IMG/VR virus record: IMGVR_UViG_3300037804_000543 | Span: 1-22,232 of that record | Direction: 5' to 3' (one strand) | Source: a virus | Length of the DNA stretch: 22,232 bases | Shown here: piece by piece, positions 8,175 to 15,603 of the stretch | How the letters are laid out: every line of letters starts with the position of its first letter | Position numbering within the stretch: the stretch's first letter is position 1 | Position numbers and translations under genes: made by a program | The notes under the pieces: model-generated | The model's input: the letters and a program-made list of their open reading frames with translations, nothing else | Told to the model about the DNA's origin: nothing | Database searches by the model: none

Positions 8175-10058
8175 TTATTTGATAAACATTGGCTCGAAAG
8201 TGTCAAAAGACTCTTCTTTAACTTCTTTCATGTCGTAATAAATTTTAACCATCCAATTTCCCAATACTAAAGCCGAATAAGAGTCCTTTCTAGCCTTGTC
8301 TGGCCCGCTCTGCCTCCTGAGGTTGGCTGGAAGATCGAATGTTTGCGTTCCTTGCGGAGAGGTAGTAATTTGGATTAAAGCGCATTCATTCTTTGTTAAA
8401 TTAATCATATCGCTTTGGTGTTCAACAAAATCGATCATTAAAGCTTTTGAATTTTGCCTATCTTCGCCAACGACAGTCTTTAGAAACTTTAATTTTTGTA
8501 TAGGTATTTTTTTATTTGTTTGTTGCGTGTATGAGTCGTCTACAGCTCTAGATCCAAACCAAATCTTTTTATGGTCAAAATTAGCTTGAAGCAATTCGTT
8601 CGCTCTCCGTATCCATGCTGAGGAAGGCTTTTGTAAATGACAAATAACTTTCTTATCTAAATCATACTCCATTTTCGCGGCCATTAATTCTTTTTGATAT
8701 TTCTCAACATTATTAAAATCAGCAGTCAGGGTTCTAAGCTTAAGGTTGGCTTTTTTAAAAATTTCGCTTTCGTTGGCTGCATTTAAAAACTGAACCGCCC
8801 CGTTGTAATCTCCAATAACTGCAACGACATTAAAATTAGTTAATAGGTAGTGAAAATAAAAAATATGCTCTTTCATCCTTGTCCCCGCTAAAGCATAACT
8901 ATGAACTAAGGTCCCGCATTTTTTATCATCATTTAATTTTAACACTTGAATAGCAAAATCATCGCTATTCTCAGTTTCCGCCCAACTTGGGTCGAAAGCA
9001 ATAATATACTTAGAGTCTTCGTCTCCTTTAACCTCGACACTAGGTGAATCTCCATCGCTAACTGTACACATAGCCATCCTGGAGGTCTTAAAATACCCAC
9101 TGCTATCGTCTGTGAATTTTGCGCCAAACTCTCTCTCGAATTGACTTTGGCTCATTGAAGAGACCGCTTGGTCAATCAAGTTTTGATCGTATAACCTTTT
9201 TGGGGCACAATCATAAGAAAACTGCAAAATGTTCCGAGTCGCATTTGACCTACCGTCTGAACCTGCATAATTAGGGTTAAAAATTAAATCCTCAAAATTT
9301 TGATATAATTTATATAAATATTCAAATTTATAAGACGCAGAAGATAAAGCGACTAATTTATTATTAGGCCATTTATACCTACCCCCTTCTTCCATTTCTC
9401 CTTTTTCAATTAATTTAGTTTCTATATTATACAAATCCTCCCGCTCGGTAGGGTTTTCTACTACAGAAAGAAAGGGAAGTATAACTTCATTATAAATTCT
9501 TTCTGGCATTAATAAAAACTCATCTATAATAATTCTATGAAACCTAAAACCTCTAAGCTTAGATCCGTCCCCCAAAGGCAAAGCTCTAATTCTACTTTCT
9601 CCAATTTCCATTAACCACTCATCATTATTTTTAGATTTCTTTGTGATACATTGCGCTAAAAGTCTAGCTTCGGGCTTAGCAGCAATGTCTTCGATTTTTC
9701 TAAATATTTGCTTCGATTGCCTAAAAGACGCTGCAAGAATTCCGATCTCTACGCCCTGATTTAATATGGCGTCTAAAAACGCAAAAATTCCCGTAGAATA
9801 AGATTTTGACATTCCTCGACTCCAAACCCCTAAAGTGTAATCCGTATTAAACATAGCCTTTACAGCCATGTGTTGAAATGGAAATAAACGAACCCCCGCG
9901 ATTAAGTCTACAGCAAATGTTATGTTTTCCCTTAAGAATTTATACAGAAGCACCTTCGCCTCCTCCTCCTCTAAGAATCCTTTTTTCGACAGGATTTCTT
10001 TGTTTATATTCTGAAAAGATCTAACTCTCTCGCTCTGCTTTCCTATTTCCCAGGCCAT
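8175..10058 (-). CDS. terL: terminase large subunit
   Basis: A 627-aa DNA-packaging motor with both domains visible. The ATPase has a deviant Walker A, SRGMSKS (residues 80-86, Lys85), a Walker B, IIIDE (176-180, Asp179/Glu180), and a coupling-motif candidate, SSAS (239-242). The RNase H-like nuclease has acidic residues in IIAFDP (Asp356), VIGDYNG (Asp417) and KARKDSYSA (Asp592). It docks on the portal, translocates DNA into the head and cuts the concatemer. It overlaps the preceding small gene by 16 bp, so translational coupling is likely. It is followed by the portal gene. No family subtype (headful or cos) can be assigned from sequence alone. Confidence 0.95.
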   Translation of the reverse strand: MAWEIGKQSERVRSFQNINKEILSKKGFLEEEEAKVLLYKFLRENITFAVDLIAGVRLFPFQHMAVKAMFNTDYTLGVWSRGMSKSYSTGIFAFLDAILNQGVEIGILAASFRQSKQIFRKIEDIAAKPEARLLAQCITKKSKNNDEWLMEIGESRIRALPLGDGSKLRGFRFHRIIIDEFLLMPERIYNEVILPFLSVVENPTEREDLYNIETKLIEKGEMEEGGRYKWPNNKLVALSSASYKFEYLYKLYQNFEDLIFNPNYAGSDGRSNATRNILQFSYDCAPKRLYDQNLIDQAVSSMSQSQFEREFGAKFTDDSSGYFKTSRMAMCTVSDGDSPSVEVKGDEDSKYIIAFDPSWAETENSDDFAIQVLKLNDDKKCGTLVHSYALAGTRMKEHIFYFHYLLTNFNVVAVIGDYNGAVQFLNAANESEIFKKANLKLRTLTADFNNVEKYQKELMAAKMEYDLDKKVICHLQKPSSAWIRRANELLQANFDHKKIWFGSRAVDDSYTQQTNKKIPIQKLKFLKTVVGEDRQNSKALMIDFVEHQSDMINLTKNECALIQITTSPQGTQTFDLPANLRRQSGPDKARKDSYSALVLGNWMVKIYYDMKEVKEESFDTFEPMFIK

Positions 10059-10279
10059 AAACGTAATTCTTTAGGTTCTAAAAATCCCTCTTTGATTGCG
10101 TAATTTAAATCGATCCATTTTTCAGAATAAGGAATATATATGTTATAATAAACAATATCTTCATAAAATTCCAGTCCATTCTTTTCAATAATAAATTTTT
10201 TATTATTAAATAAATTAATGAAAGCGGGAATTATTTCGAAAATATTTTTATTGATTTTGTTCTGAACCCTTACTGTCAT
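10043..10279 (-). CDS. small overlapping protein between nuclease and terminase (78 aa)
   Basis: A short open frame whose 3' end overlaps the terminase start by 16 bp and whose 5' end overlaps the nuclease gene. I chose the ATG at 10279 (MTVRVQNKINKNIFEIIPAF); the frame extends up to another ATG at 10336, giving 97 aa, but that would deepen the overlap to 89 bp and read through the nuclease C-terminus. The sequence has many aromatic and Ile residues and ends KELRLWPGK. I do not recognise it. Its position in a tight overlapping chain with packaging genes supports it being real, and translation is probably coupled. No Shine-Dalgarno is visible, so the start is uncertain. Confidence 0.6.
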   Translation of the reverse strand: MTVRVQNKINKNIFEIIPAFINLFNNKKFIIEKNGLEFYEDIVYYNIYIPYSEKWIDLNYAIKEGFLEPKELRLWPGK

Positions 10280-11240
10280 TGCTGTGAAACTTATCAAAAT
10301 GATATTGCAGATCACACCCCCATATTTTATCTCCATAGGTCAACAACTTGGGGATTATCTCTTCGGAATTCTCTCTATTTCCTGTAAATAAAAATTGACA
10401 AGTTTTAGGGTATTTATGTATTATCTCTCTTATGTTGTGATGAATATAAGGTATGTTGGAAGAATAGTGATTATTTGATTCTATATCTTTCATAGAACAT
10501 TCGACAACCACATACAAAAAACTTTCAAATTGTTTTGCTCTATCAAGTTCTTTTTTGAACCTTTCTATGCCACCCCCAAAAGTTCCCCTAAAATCTGATT
10601 CGCTTTTCCTGTCCACATAAGTATAGGAATACAAATCCCCGCCTACTGTATAATCCCCAAAGTCTAACTTTTTATTTTTTGTCTTTTTGAATTCTAAAGG
10701 ATTTTGCTCTCTCGTATCTACGAAGATAGCTACCTCCTTCATTTTTTCGTTTGGTTTAAAAAAATTTTTAGGAATAGGATTTGGGTAAAGAGGCTTGCAG
10801 TTAATTTTCTCACAGGCATCAGTATAACTCCCAAAGAAATATTTGTACATATCTATAGATGGTAAATTTAACGAAGCAAGCTCTATAGATGACGGGGCGA
10901 ATTCTAATTTTTTTTCTTCAACCCTTCTCTCCAAAAGCTCCAAGATATATTTGGATACTATGTCCTTAGGTTGATGCAAGCACCACAACCTTAAATTATC
11001 AAAATTTACAAAGTCCCTAAGGAAATAATCATTTTTATTTTTAAAGGGGATGGGGGATTGGTCCCATAAATCTATTCTTGGAAAAAAATTACAATAATAC
11101 TCCGCTATAGAAGTCTTGTGTTTTTTTAAATGTCCATGTAGCGATCTTTCACTGCGAAACGATTGCTCGCAAATTTTACAATCAAGAACCTTCGGGGCAC
11201 TCGGGTTTTTCTCCATCAACAACTGCTCTACCTTTGTCAT
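10248..11240 (-). CDS. C2H2 zinc finger-ERCC4 (XPF-type) nuclease
   Basis: A 330-aa protein with two recognisable parts. Residues 21-41 form a perfect C2H2 finger, C-x2-C-x12-H-x3-H (Cys21, Cys24, His37, His41). A middle region without motif follows. Residues 171-250 form an ERCC4/XPF-type nuclease core: VDTREQ (Asp175), FGDYT (Asp196) and VDRKSESD (Asp210, Arg211, Lys212, Asp216), the ERKxxxD active-site motif with Asp for Glu. This family cuts branched or flapped DNA. In a phage it may resolve packaging or replication junctions; its position two genes upstream of terL favours that, but this is inference. It overlaps the upstream dehydrogenase by 59 bp if the ATG at 11240 is used; an ATG at 11216 is an alternative, just before the finger. 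Confidence 0.8.
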   Translation of the reverse strand: MTKVEQLLMEKNPSAPKVLDCKICEQSFRSERSLHGHLKKHKTSIAEYYCNFFPRIDLWDQSPIPFKNKNDYFLRDFVNFDNLRLWCLHQPKDIVSKYILELLERRVEEKKLEFAPSSIELASLNLPSIDMYKYFFGSYTDACEKINCKPLYPNPIPKNFFKPNEKMKEVAIFVDTREQNPLEFKKTKNKKLDFGDYTVGGDLYSYTYVDRKSESDFRGTFGGGIERFKKELDRAKQFESFLYVVVECSMKDIESNNHYSSNIPYIHHNIREIIHKYPKTCQFLFTGNRENSEEIIPKLLTYGDKIWGCDLQYHFDKFHSNDSKGSEQNQ

Positions 11241-12054
11241 TTTGCCAGTCTTTTTCTGGGCGATCTACTAAATTATTTCTTTTTACCGCCGCATCTATAA
11301 TATAAGAATTTAATCCTATTTTTTCAATATCTTTTAATAAAGCGCTAGAATCCTTGGGAAAGCAAGTTCCCCCAAATCCATAACTCCCGTCTGGCCCAGG
11401 CACAAAAGAGTGCCCAGAGCCTATTCTGGCGTCTTGTGTTGATGCTTCCCGCGCCTTATCAAAGTCTATGCCTTTGCGAGCACAATACTCATGAATTTCA
11501 TTAAAGAATGAAACCTTCACGCTTAAGAAAACATTTTTAATATATTTCACCAATTCAGCTTCCGCTGGCAAACATCTCGTATATTCTTTCGTATATATAT
11601 TTCCATCCCCTTTGTTATAAACGTCCTCCAGTATATTTTTGAATTTTTCTTCAATCCTATCTGAATGTGTTCCTATGATCCAATGCTTACAGGAAACAAA
11701 ATCCTGCCTCCAATTGCTTTCCGTTAAAAACTCAGGCATAAAAGAAACATCTAAGGAATCGGAAACTCCAGGAATAACTGTTGACCTAATTACAATATCT
11801 TTATTTGGATCTATATTTCTAATTGATTGTATAGATTCTTTGACTATGCCAAGGTGGCATTCTCCGTCATTATCCATTGGAGTGGGAACCGATATGAAAA
11901 TGATCTCGCAAGAATTAACAAAGTCTTCGTAATTCAAATTCAACGGCTCTCGTTTTTGGGAATCTATATCCCACATTAATACTTCGACGAATGGACGAAA
12001 TACGTCCATTGCCTGCCCAACAAATCCATTCCCAACAACCCCTATAGTTTTCAT
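11182..12054 (-). CDS. UDP-glucose/GDP-mannose dehydrogenase family, short form
   Basis: A 290-aa NAD-dependent nucleotide-sugar dehydrogenase. The Rossmann motif GNGFVG is at residues 8-13, SVPTPMDNDG at 55-64, and the catalytic-loop Cys231 lies within YGFGGTCFPKD. These enzymes oxidise C6 of UDP-glucose, GDP-mannose or related sugars to the uronic acid. Family members are usually about 390-450 aa; this one ends soon after the central helix and lacks the C-terminal nucleotide-sugar domain. The last dozen or so residues are encoded in the overlap with the nuclease gene and may not be ancestral. The substrate cannot be told. It probably works with the sugar genes at 17310-19622. The GTGTAATA motif lies 10 nt before the ATG at 12054; no Shine-Dalgarno is seen. 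Confidence 0.85.
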   Translation of the reverse strand: MKTIGVVGNGFVGQAMDVFRPFVEVLMWDIDSQKREPLNLNYEDFVNSCEIIFISVPTPMDNDGECHLGIVKESIQSIRNIDPNKDIVIRSTVIPGVSDSLDVSFMPEFLTESNWRQDFVSCKHWIIGTHSDRIEEKFKNILEDVYNKGDGNIYTKEYTRCLPAEAELVKYIKNVFLSVKVSFFNEIHEYCARKGIDFDKAREASTQDARIGSGHSFVPGPDGSYGFGGTCFPKDSSALLKDIEKIGLNSYIIDAAVKRNNLVDRPEKDWQNDKGRAVVDGEKPECPEGS

Positions 12055-12061
12055 ATAGGAG

Positions 12062-12069
12062 TATTACAC
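12062..12069 (-). promoter_or_regulatory. GTGTAATA start-proximal motif (exact copy)
   Basis: Exact GTGTAATA on the minus strand, with 10 nt between the GTGTA core and the ATG at 12054, in the 17-nt gap after the gene ending at 12072. It would place a promoter for the packaging and sugar genes inside the long minus-strand cluster. Confidence 0.5.
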
Positions 12070-12071
12070 AA

Positions 12072-13121
12072 TTAAATTACATCCCCTCGAGAAACCCCTA
12101 AAACTCTAGCTTTCCAAGAGGGCATGCTTTCGAGCCGATCCGCCTCTTCTTCAACCAAAATTTTTTGTTTCTCAGCTATCATTACCATTCTCTCTCTTTC
12201 TTCCTCGTTTTGAAAAGCTTGAACAAGAGCTAGTATAGAAGCGTTATCATTTTTTTTTGAAGCGACTCTTTTCGCTCTATCTCCATTTAGTCTATTAATT
12301 AAAGACTCCATCCTTTTTTCGCATTGATTATACTCTTCGCTTTTGGTCTTCAATAACTCTGCCAACCTAACAGTTAATTCTTGCTGTTGCTCCGCGTCGT
12401 TAAACATTGAATTTAACTTTTCCATATGCTTGGAAATATTTTTTAGATTAATGTAATCCACGCAGACATTAATGTAAAGATTCACTTCATCCGCAGTCAA
12501 ATCAGATTTATCCCAAGTAGCTCTCACGAATTCAGCTTCAAATAAATTCCTATCTTCTTGATCGGAATATGTGTGGATAATTGATAGAAATCTTGGGGAC
12601 TGTAAAAATAACTCTAAAGCTTCAACGCTCTGCTTATCAAATAGAGAAATTTTATTTGGATTTATCCCTTCGCCAGTAAACTTATTAATAATTTTTATAA
12701 TATTCTCTGCGCCCTTCGGAGACTGATATGTTTTCCCCAACGCAGATTCTGAACTTTTAATGGATTCGGGGGAATATTTTTCTAAATATTTAAATACAGC
12801 TTTTTGTTCTACGCCTAAATTTACTACGTTATTGTCTGGAAATACTAGCTGCGCAATCTGAAAGCTACTCATTCCTTGATTCGCGTATTCAACTATAAAA
12901 TCTTTTTGTTCGGGAGAGAAGCTAATGCTATCTTTCTTTTTCTTTTTGGTAGTTTTATAGTTTAATCCTTTTTGGGATAAATAACTCCGAACCGAGCGGC
13001 CTTCTTTAGTTCGGCCATCTAAACTATTGTCATTAAAAGTTAGTCGAGTAAGTTGAATTAAATCAGGGATATCATGATAATTAGAATCAATGAAAGATTT
13101 TTGTTCTTCTGAAAGTTCCAT
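12072..13121 (-). CDS. tandem-HTH DNA-binding protein; candidate small terminase
   Basis: A 349-aa protein with two tandem N-terminal repeats. SEEQKSFI...QLTRLTF.DN...RSVRSYL (residues 4-50) and SPEQKDFI...QIAQLVFPDN...KAVFKYL (about 69-116) align over their whole length and look like helix-turn-helix modules. A Lys run (six in a row) separates them. The C-terminal half (about 220-335) is helical, Glu/Gln/Arg-rich and likely coiled coil, suited to oligomerisation. Small terminase subunits combine N-terminal HTH DNA binding with a helical oligomerisation region, and no other small-subunit candidate is visible upstream of terL, so that role is a reasonable inference; a transcription regulator is an alternative. 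The start is 2 nt after the stop of the sigma-like gene, so they are probably coupled. A run of nine T near 12250 lies inside the gene. Confidence 0.7.
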   Translation of the reverse strand: MELSEEQKSFIDSNYHDIPDLIQLTRLTFNDNSLDGRTKEGRSVRSYLSQKGLNYKTTKKKKKDSISFSPEQKDFIVEYANQGMSSFQIAQLVFPDNNVVNLGVEQKAVFKYLEKYSPESIKSSESALGKTYQSPKGAENIIKIINKFTGEGINPNKISLFDKQSVEALELFLQSPRFLSIIHTYSDQEDRNLFEAEFVRATWDKSDLTADEVNLYINVCVDYINLKNISKHMEKLNSMFNDAEQQQELTVRLAELLKTKSEEYNQCEKRMESLINRLNGDRAKRVASKKNDNASILALVQAFQNEEERERMVMIAEKQKILVEEEADRLESMPSWKARVLGVSRGDVI

Positions 13122-13123
13122 GA

Positions 13124-13843
13124 TTAAACTATATCTTCCTTTTGAATAATTAAAAGCACTTTTTCTTTAATTTTCTTTTTGATGTTTTTTATTTGTTTGT
13201 ATCCAGCCTTCCTTCCCTTTTCATTGCTGATGAGGTTTAATTTTTTTGCGATAGCTTTATCGTCATCTTTTTCAATGAACAGCATCAAAAATATTTCGTA
13301 GTCTTTCGGGGAAAGCTTTTTTTTTAAAACGGATTTTAATTTAGATATTGAATGTTCGAGGTCGAATCCATTATTATGATAATTTATCGCTCCCGAGTTC
13401 TCGTGCTTCTCTAATGCTACAGGCATCTTAATGTTAAAAGCGGGTTTTTTTTGCTTTTCCCATTTTTTATATAAGGGACATTCCGAGTTTTGTCTTCCGC
13501 TTTTTGTGAAAGAGCAAAATCCAGCATTATTAACGTTATCTAAATCAGCACCATTTTCTGGATTGCCTTCATTGAAGGGGCATCCAGTACATGGCCTAGC
13601 AAAATTAAAGTAAACATTCCTGAGAATATTTTTTATTTGATTGCTAATTACTCTATTAATCCAAGGTTTTAGCGATCGAGATTGATCCCACTGATCCCAC
13701 TTGTTGTATATATGGGCGTGGATTATTTGGCAAACATCGTCGAAGTCGATCCACTGTATAGAGGAAAGCATCCATTTCGATTTTCTTTTCCTAAGCTCTT
13801 GGTTAATTTCTTCATATTTATCTTCGTAAGAAAAGTTGGGCAT
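13124..13843 (-). CDS. sigma-70-like factor with four-cysteine insert
   Basis: A 239-aa protein built like a two-domain (ECF-sized) sigma factor. Residues 5-76 resemble region 2: WIDFDDVCQIIHAHIYNKW, then PWINRVISNQIKNILRN. Residues 175-235 resemble region 4: LSPKDYEIFLMLFIEKDDDKAIAKKL with a basic HTH tail. Between them is an insert with Cys85-x2-Cys88, Cys110 and Cys122, a likely zinc site and not usual in sigma factors. The protein would direct host RNA polymerase to phage promoters, probably late ones. It is the best candidate for reading the GTGTAATA motif found before many genes here. It lies between the zinc-ribbon gene (22 nt) and the tandem-HTH gene (2 nt). The sigma call is from pattern, not alignment, so moderate. 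Confidence 0.65.
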   Translation of the reverse strand: MPNFSYEDKYEEINQELRKRKSKWMLSSIQWIDFDDVCQIIHAHIYNKWDQWDQSRSLKPWINRVISNQIKNILRNVYFNFARPCTGCPFNEGNPENGADLDNVNNAGFCSFTKSGRQNSECPLYKKWEKQKKPAFNIKMPVALEKHENSGAINYHNNGFDLEHSISKLKSVLKKKLSPKDYEIFLMLFIEKDDDKAIAKKLNLISNEKGRKAGYKQIKNIKKKIKEKVLLIIQKEDIV

Positions 13844-13865
13844 ATATTAAAATGTTAAAATATTT

Positions 13866-14174
13866 TTATTTATTTTCCTTAGGTTCTATTTTCTTAAGCT
13901 GCCCTCGGTTTCTTGAAATTTGATTTGGATCTGAATCCTCCTTCATAATGTCCGCAATAGTAGTCTTCCTGCATCCTTCAAAATTAATATCAATATCAAC
14001 ATCTAATTTCTCTAGATTAGGTATTTCATCAATTACAACTTCTTCGGGAGAAGGCTCTGAAGATTTATTCCCGAGGGTTGAGCCGATTGAAAGAGATGAT
14101 CCACAATTGGGGCAAAACTTTGCGACAGCAACTTTGTTTTCTATTTTTGAACCACAGTTTGAGCAATATTTCAT
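13866..14174 (-). CDS. zinc-ribbon protein (102 aa)
   Basis: A 102-aa protein with an N-terminal zinc ribbon: Cys4-x2-Cys7 (YCSNCGSK) and Cys21-x2-Cys24 (FCPNCGSS). The rest is acidic and probably disordered, with a basic last 15 residues. Such ribbons bind zinc and usually mediate protein or nucleic acid contacts. It is next to the sigma-like gene, which also has a Cys-rich insert, so a transcription role is possible but not shown. A TACTATAAGG stretch just before the ATG could serve as promoter -10 or weak ribosome site. Confidence 0.75.
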   Translation of the reverse strand: MKYCSNCGSKIENKVAVAKFCPNCGSSLSIGSTLGNKSSEPSPEEVVIDEIPNLEKLDVDIDINFEGCRKTTIADIMKEDSDPNQISRNRGQLKKIEPKENK

Positions 14175-14217
14175 GCCTTATAGTAAATGCAAATCCAATT
14201 AATTAAATAATTTTAAT

Positions 14218-14817
14218 TTATTTTATTAAATATCCAGCAATAGCTCTACACGCATCTTTCATGAAACACACATCTTTTTGAGATTTCTCTTCCCAATCCT
14301 TATCTAAAATAGACTCAGCTTTAATGTAGTCTATTCCAATGATGCCTACGATATTGTTTAGCTTTGTGTAAATTGGTATCAAACAAGCCTTATGTACTCC
14401 TTTATTCAAAAATAATTGTCTGGACGCCGAATGCTTGATGTCGTCGATTTGGTTTATTATCGTTCCATTTTCTTTCATTATCCTCTCTATAAATAATGAA
14501 TATATAGAGCACCTTAGATCTTTTACATGCTCGCATTCCGTAGACACTCCTTCAGAAACTATTTCGTAAGTACAACTCATTCTTTGCCTAGGTAAGCCTG
14601 AAAAATATTTTCCACCATTATGAAATTGATAGATGTAAACCCTGTCAGAATCTGTATTTTTCTGTAATTTATCTAATATTTTATAAATATTCCTAGCAGC
14701 ATCAACGCTATCAAATACAGGGCACGCTTCCTTATTGGATTTTTTTGAGATATAAACCGTCAAAAGTGTTGTTGTCGCGCCGATTATAGCGGCGATAATT
14801 GAGGACCAATCAAACAT
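14218..14817 (-). CDS. membrane-anchored GAF-like domain protein (199 aa)
   Basis: A 199-aa protein with one N-terminal membrane segment (residues 5-24, SSIIAAIIGATTTLLTVYIS) followed by a basic stretch, then a GAF-like sensor domain (about 35-195). GAF-like features are YIYQFHNGGKYFSGLPRQR, LFLNKGVHKACLIPIY and IVGIIGIDYIK, the last matching the usual final strand. GAF domains bind small ligands or mediate signalling; no effector domain is attached. The membrane anchor would put it at the inner membrane facing the cytoplasm. It starts 1 nt after the phoH stop, so coupled to phoH. The role in infection is unknown. Confidence 0.7.
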   Translation of the reverse strand: MFDWSSIIAAIIGATTTLLTVYISKKSNKEACPVFDSVDAARNIYKILDKLQKNTDSDRVYIYQFHNGGKYFSGLPRQRMSCTYEIVSEGVSTECEHVKDLRCSIYSLFIERIMKENGTIINQIDDIKHSASRQLFLNKGVHKACLIPIYTKLNNIVGIIGIDYIKAESILDKDWEEKSQKDVCFMKDACRAIAGYLIK

Positions 14818-14818
14818 T

Positions 14819-15556
14819 TTAGTTTTTACCTTTGTGGGATTGGAGTTTTTTAATGATGAACTTTAATACTTGGCTTCTTTTGATGTCTTGCTCTGTAAAG
14901 GTAAAAAAGTGGATGCCTTGATTTTCGCTTTCTGAATCATGGAAAACCTTACACATTTCAGTAAATCCGCTTCTACCACCAATATCGCTCTGCATGGAAT
15001 CCCCACAAATAAATAATTTAGAATTCTCTCCTATTCTAGTCACTAATGTAACCAATTCGTTAAAGGTGAAATTTTGACTTTCATCGCTAATAATTATTTT
15101 ATCCACCCAATTCATTCCTCTCAAGAAATTTACGGGCCTAGCGTCAACCCTTTTTTTCTCAATTAAATCTTTATATATATTTACCTTAAGCATTTCTTCC
15201 AGCTTGTCCATTAATGGATCCATATACGGATTAAACTTTTCATCTATGTTTCCAGGCAGCGCTCCCATTCCCCTATCTGCGCTTTCAATTATTGTGCGCA
15301 CATATAACAAGTCAAGTTTTTCGTTTTCGCTCAGCATTCTTAATGCGGAGTATACCGCCATGTAAGTCTTTGTGCTGCCTGCGGGACCGTTTAAGAAAAT
15401 AACTTTAGTCGAAGGATCTAAGGCTAACTCAAGAAATTTTTTTTGTTTATCGGTTAATCTTTTGGATCTAACGTTCCAAACGGGGTTTCTTAAGCTCATT
15501 ATTTCTAAATCAAATTCTTCTTCCCCGCTGTTCCCTCTCTTTTTTTTTCGAGCCAT
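14819..15556 (-). CDS. phoH: PhoH-like ATPase
   Basis: A 245-aa P-loop ATPase of the PhoH family, common in marine phages. Walker A is GPAGSTKT (residues 57-64, Lys63), with Ser-Thr where GPAGTGKT is usual. Walker B is IIISDESQNF (about 154-163, Asp158, Glu159), followed by CGDSMQSD. PhoH proteins are RNA-linked NTPases of unclear function and often lie in phosphate-stress regulons. It is the first gene of the long minus-strand cluster, divergent from the plus-strand block, with GTGTA 19 nt upstream of the ATG. The N-terminus is basic. Confidence 0.9.
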   Translation of the reverse strand: MARKKKRGNSGEEEFDLEIMSLRNPVWNVRSKRLTDKQKKFLELALDPSTKVIFLNGPAGSTKTYMAVYSALRMLSENEKLDLLYVRTIIESADRGMGALPGNIDEKFNPYMDPLMDKLEEMLKVNIYKDLIEKKRVDARPVNFLRGMNWVDKIIISDESQNFTFNELVTLVTRIGENSKLFICGDSMQSDIGGRSGFTEMCKVFHDSESENQGIHFFTFTEQDIKRSQVLKFIIKKLQSHKGKN

Positions 15557-15572
15557 AATGCTTTACATCTAT

Positions 15573-15580
15573 ATGTACAC
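15573..15580 (-). promoter_or_regulatory. GTGTA motif upstream of phoH
   Basis: GTGTACAT on the minus strand, core 19 nt from the phoH ATG at 15556, a longer spacing than the other copies. It is the left arm of an inverted repeat with the next copy. Confidence 0.35.
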
Positions 15581-15591
15581 GTTAAAGTGTA
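15576..15591. repeat. inverted repeat of two divergent GTGTA motifs
   Basis: TACAC-gttaaa-GTGTA: two copies of the motif back to back, each pointing at its own gene (phoH on minus, 57-aa lipoprotein on plus). It fits a compact divergent promoter or a dimer operator. Confidence 0.5.
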
Positions 15592-15594
15592 TGT
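15587..15594 (+). promoter_or_regulatory. GTGTA start-proximal motif before the small lipoprotein
   Basis: GTGTATGT on the plus strand, with 12 nt between the GTGTA core and the ATG at 15604, the same spacing as at 17054-17071. Confidence 0.45.
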
Positions 15595-15603
15595 AGTTAC
15601 ATA

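Noticed and set aside
10280-10336. Longer 97-aa form of the small gene before terL
   Set aside because: Would overlap the nuclease gene by 89 bp, and the first residues are a shadow of the nuclease C-terminus.
12241-13330. Runs of nine T as frameshift (slippage) sites in the tandem-HTH and sigma-like genes
   Set aside because: Both frames read through normally to full-length products; no alternative frame of useful length or downstream signal was seen.
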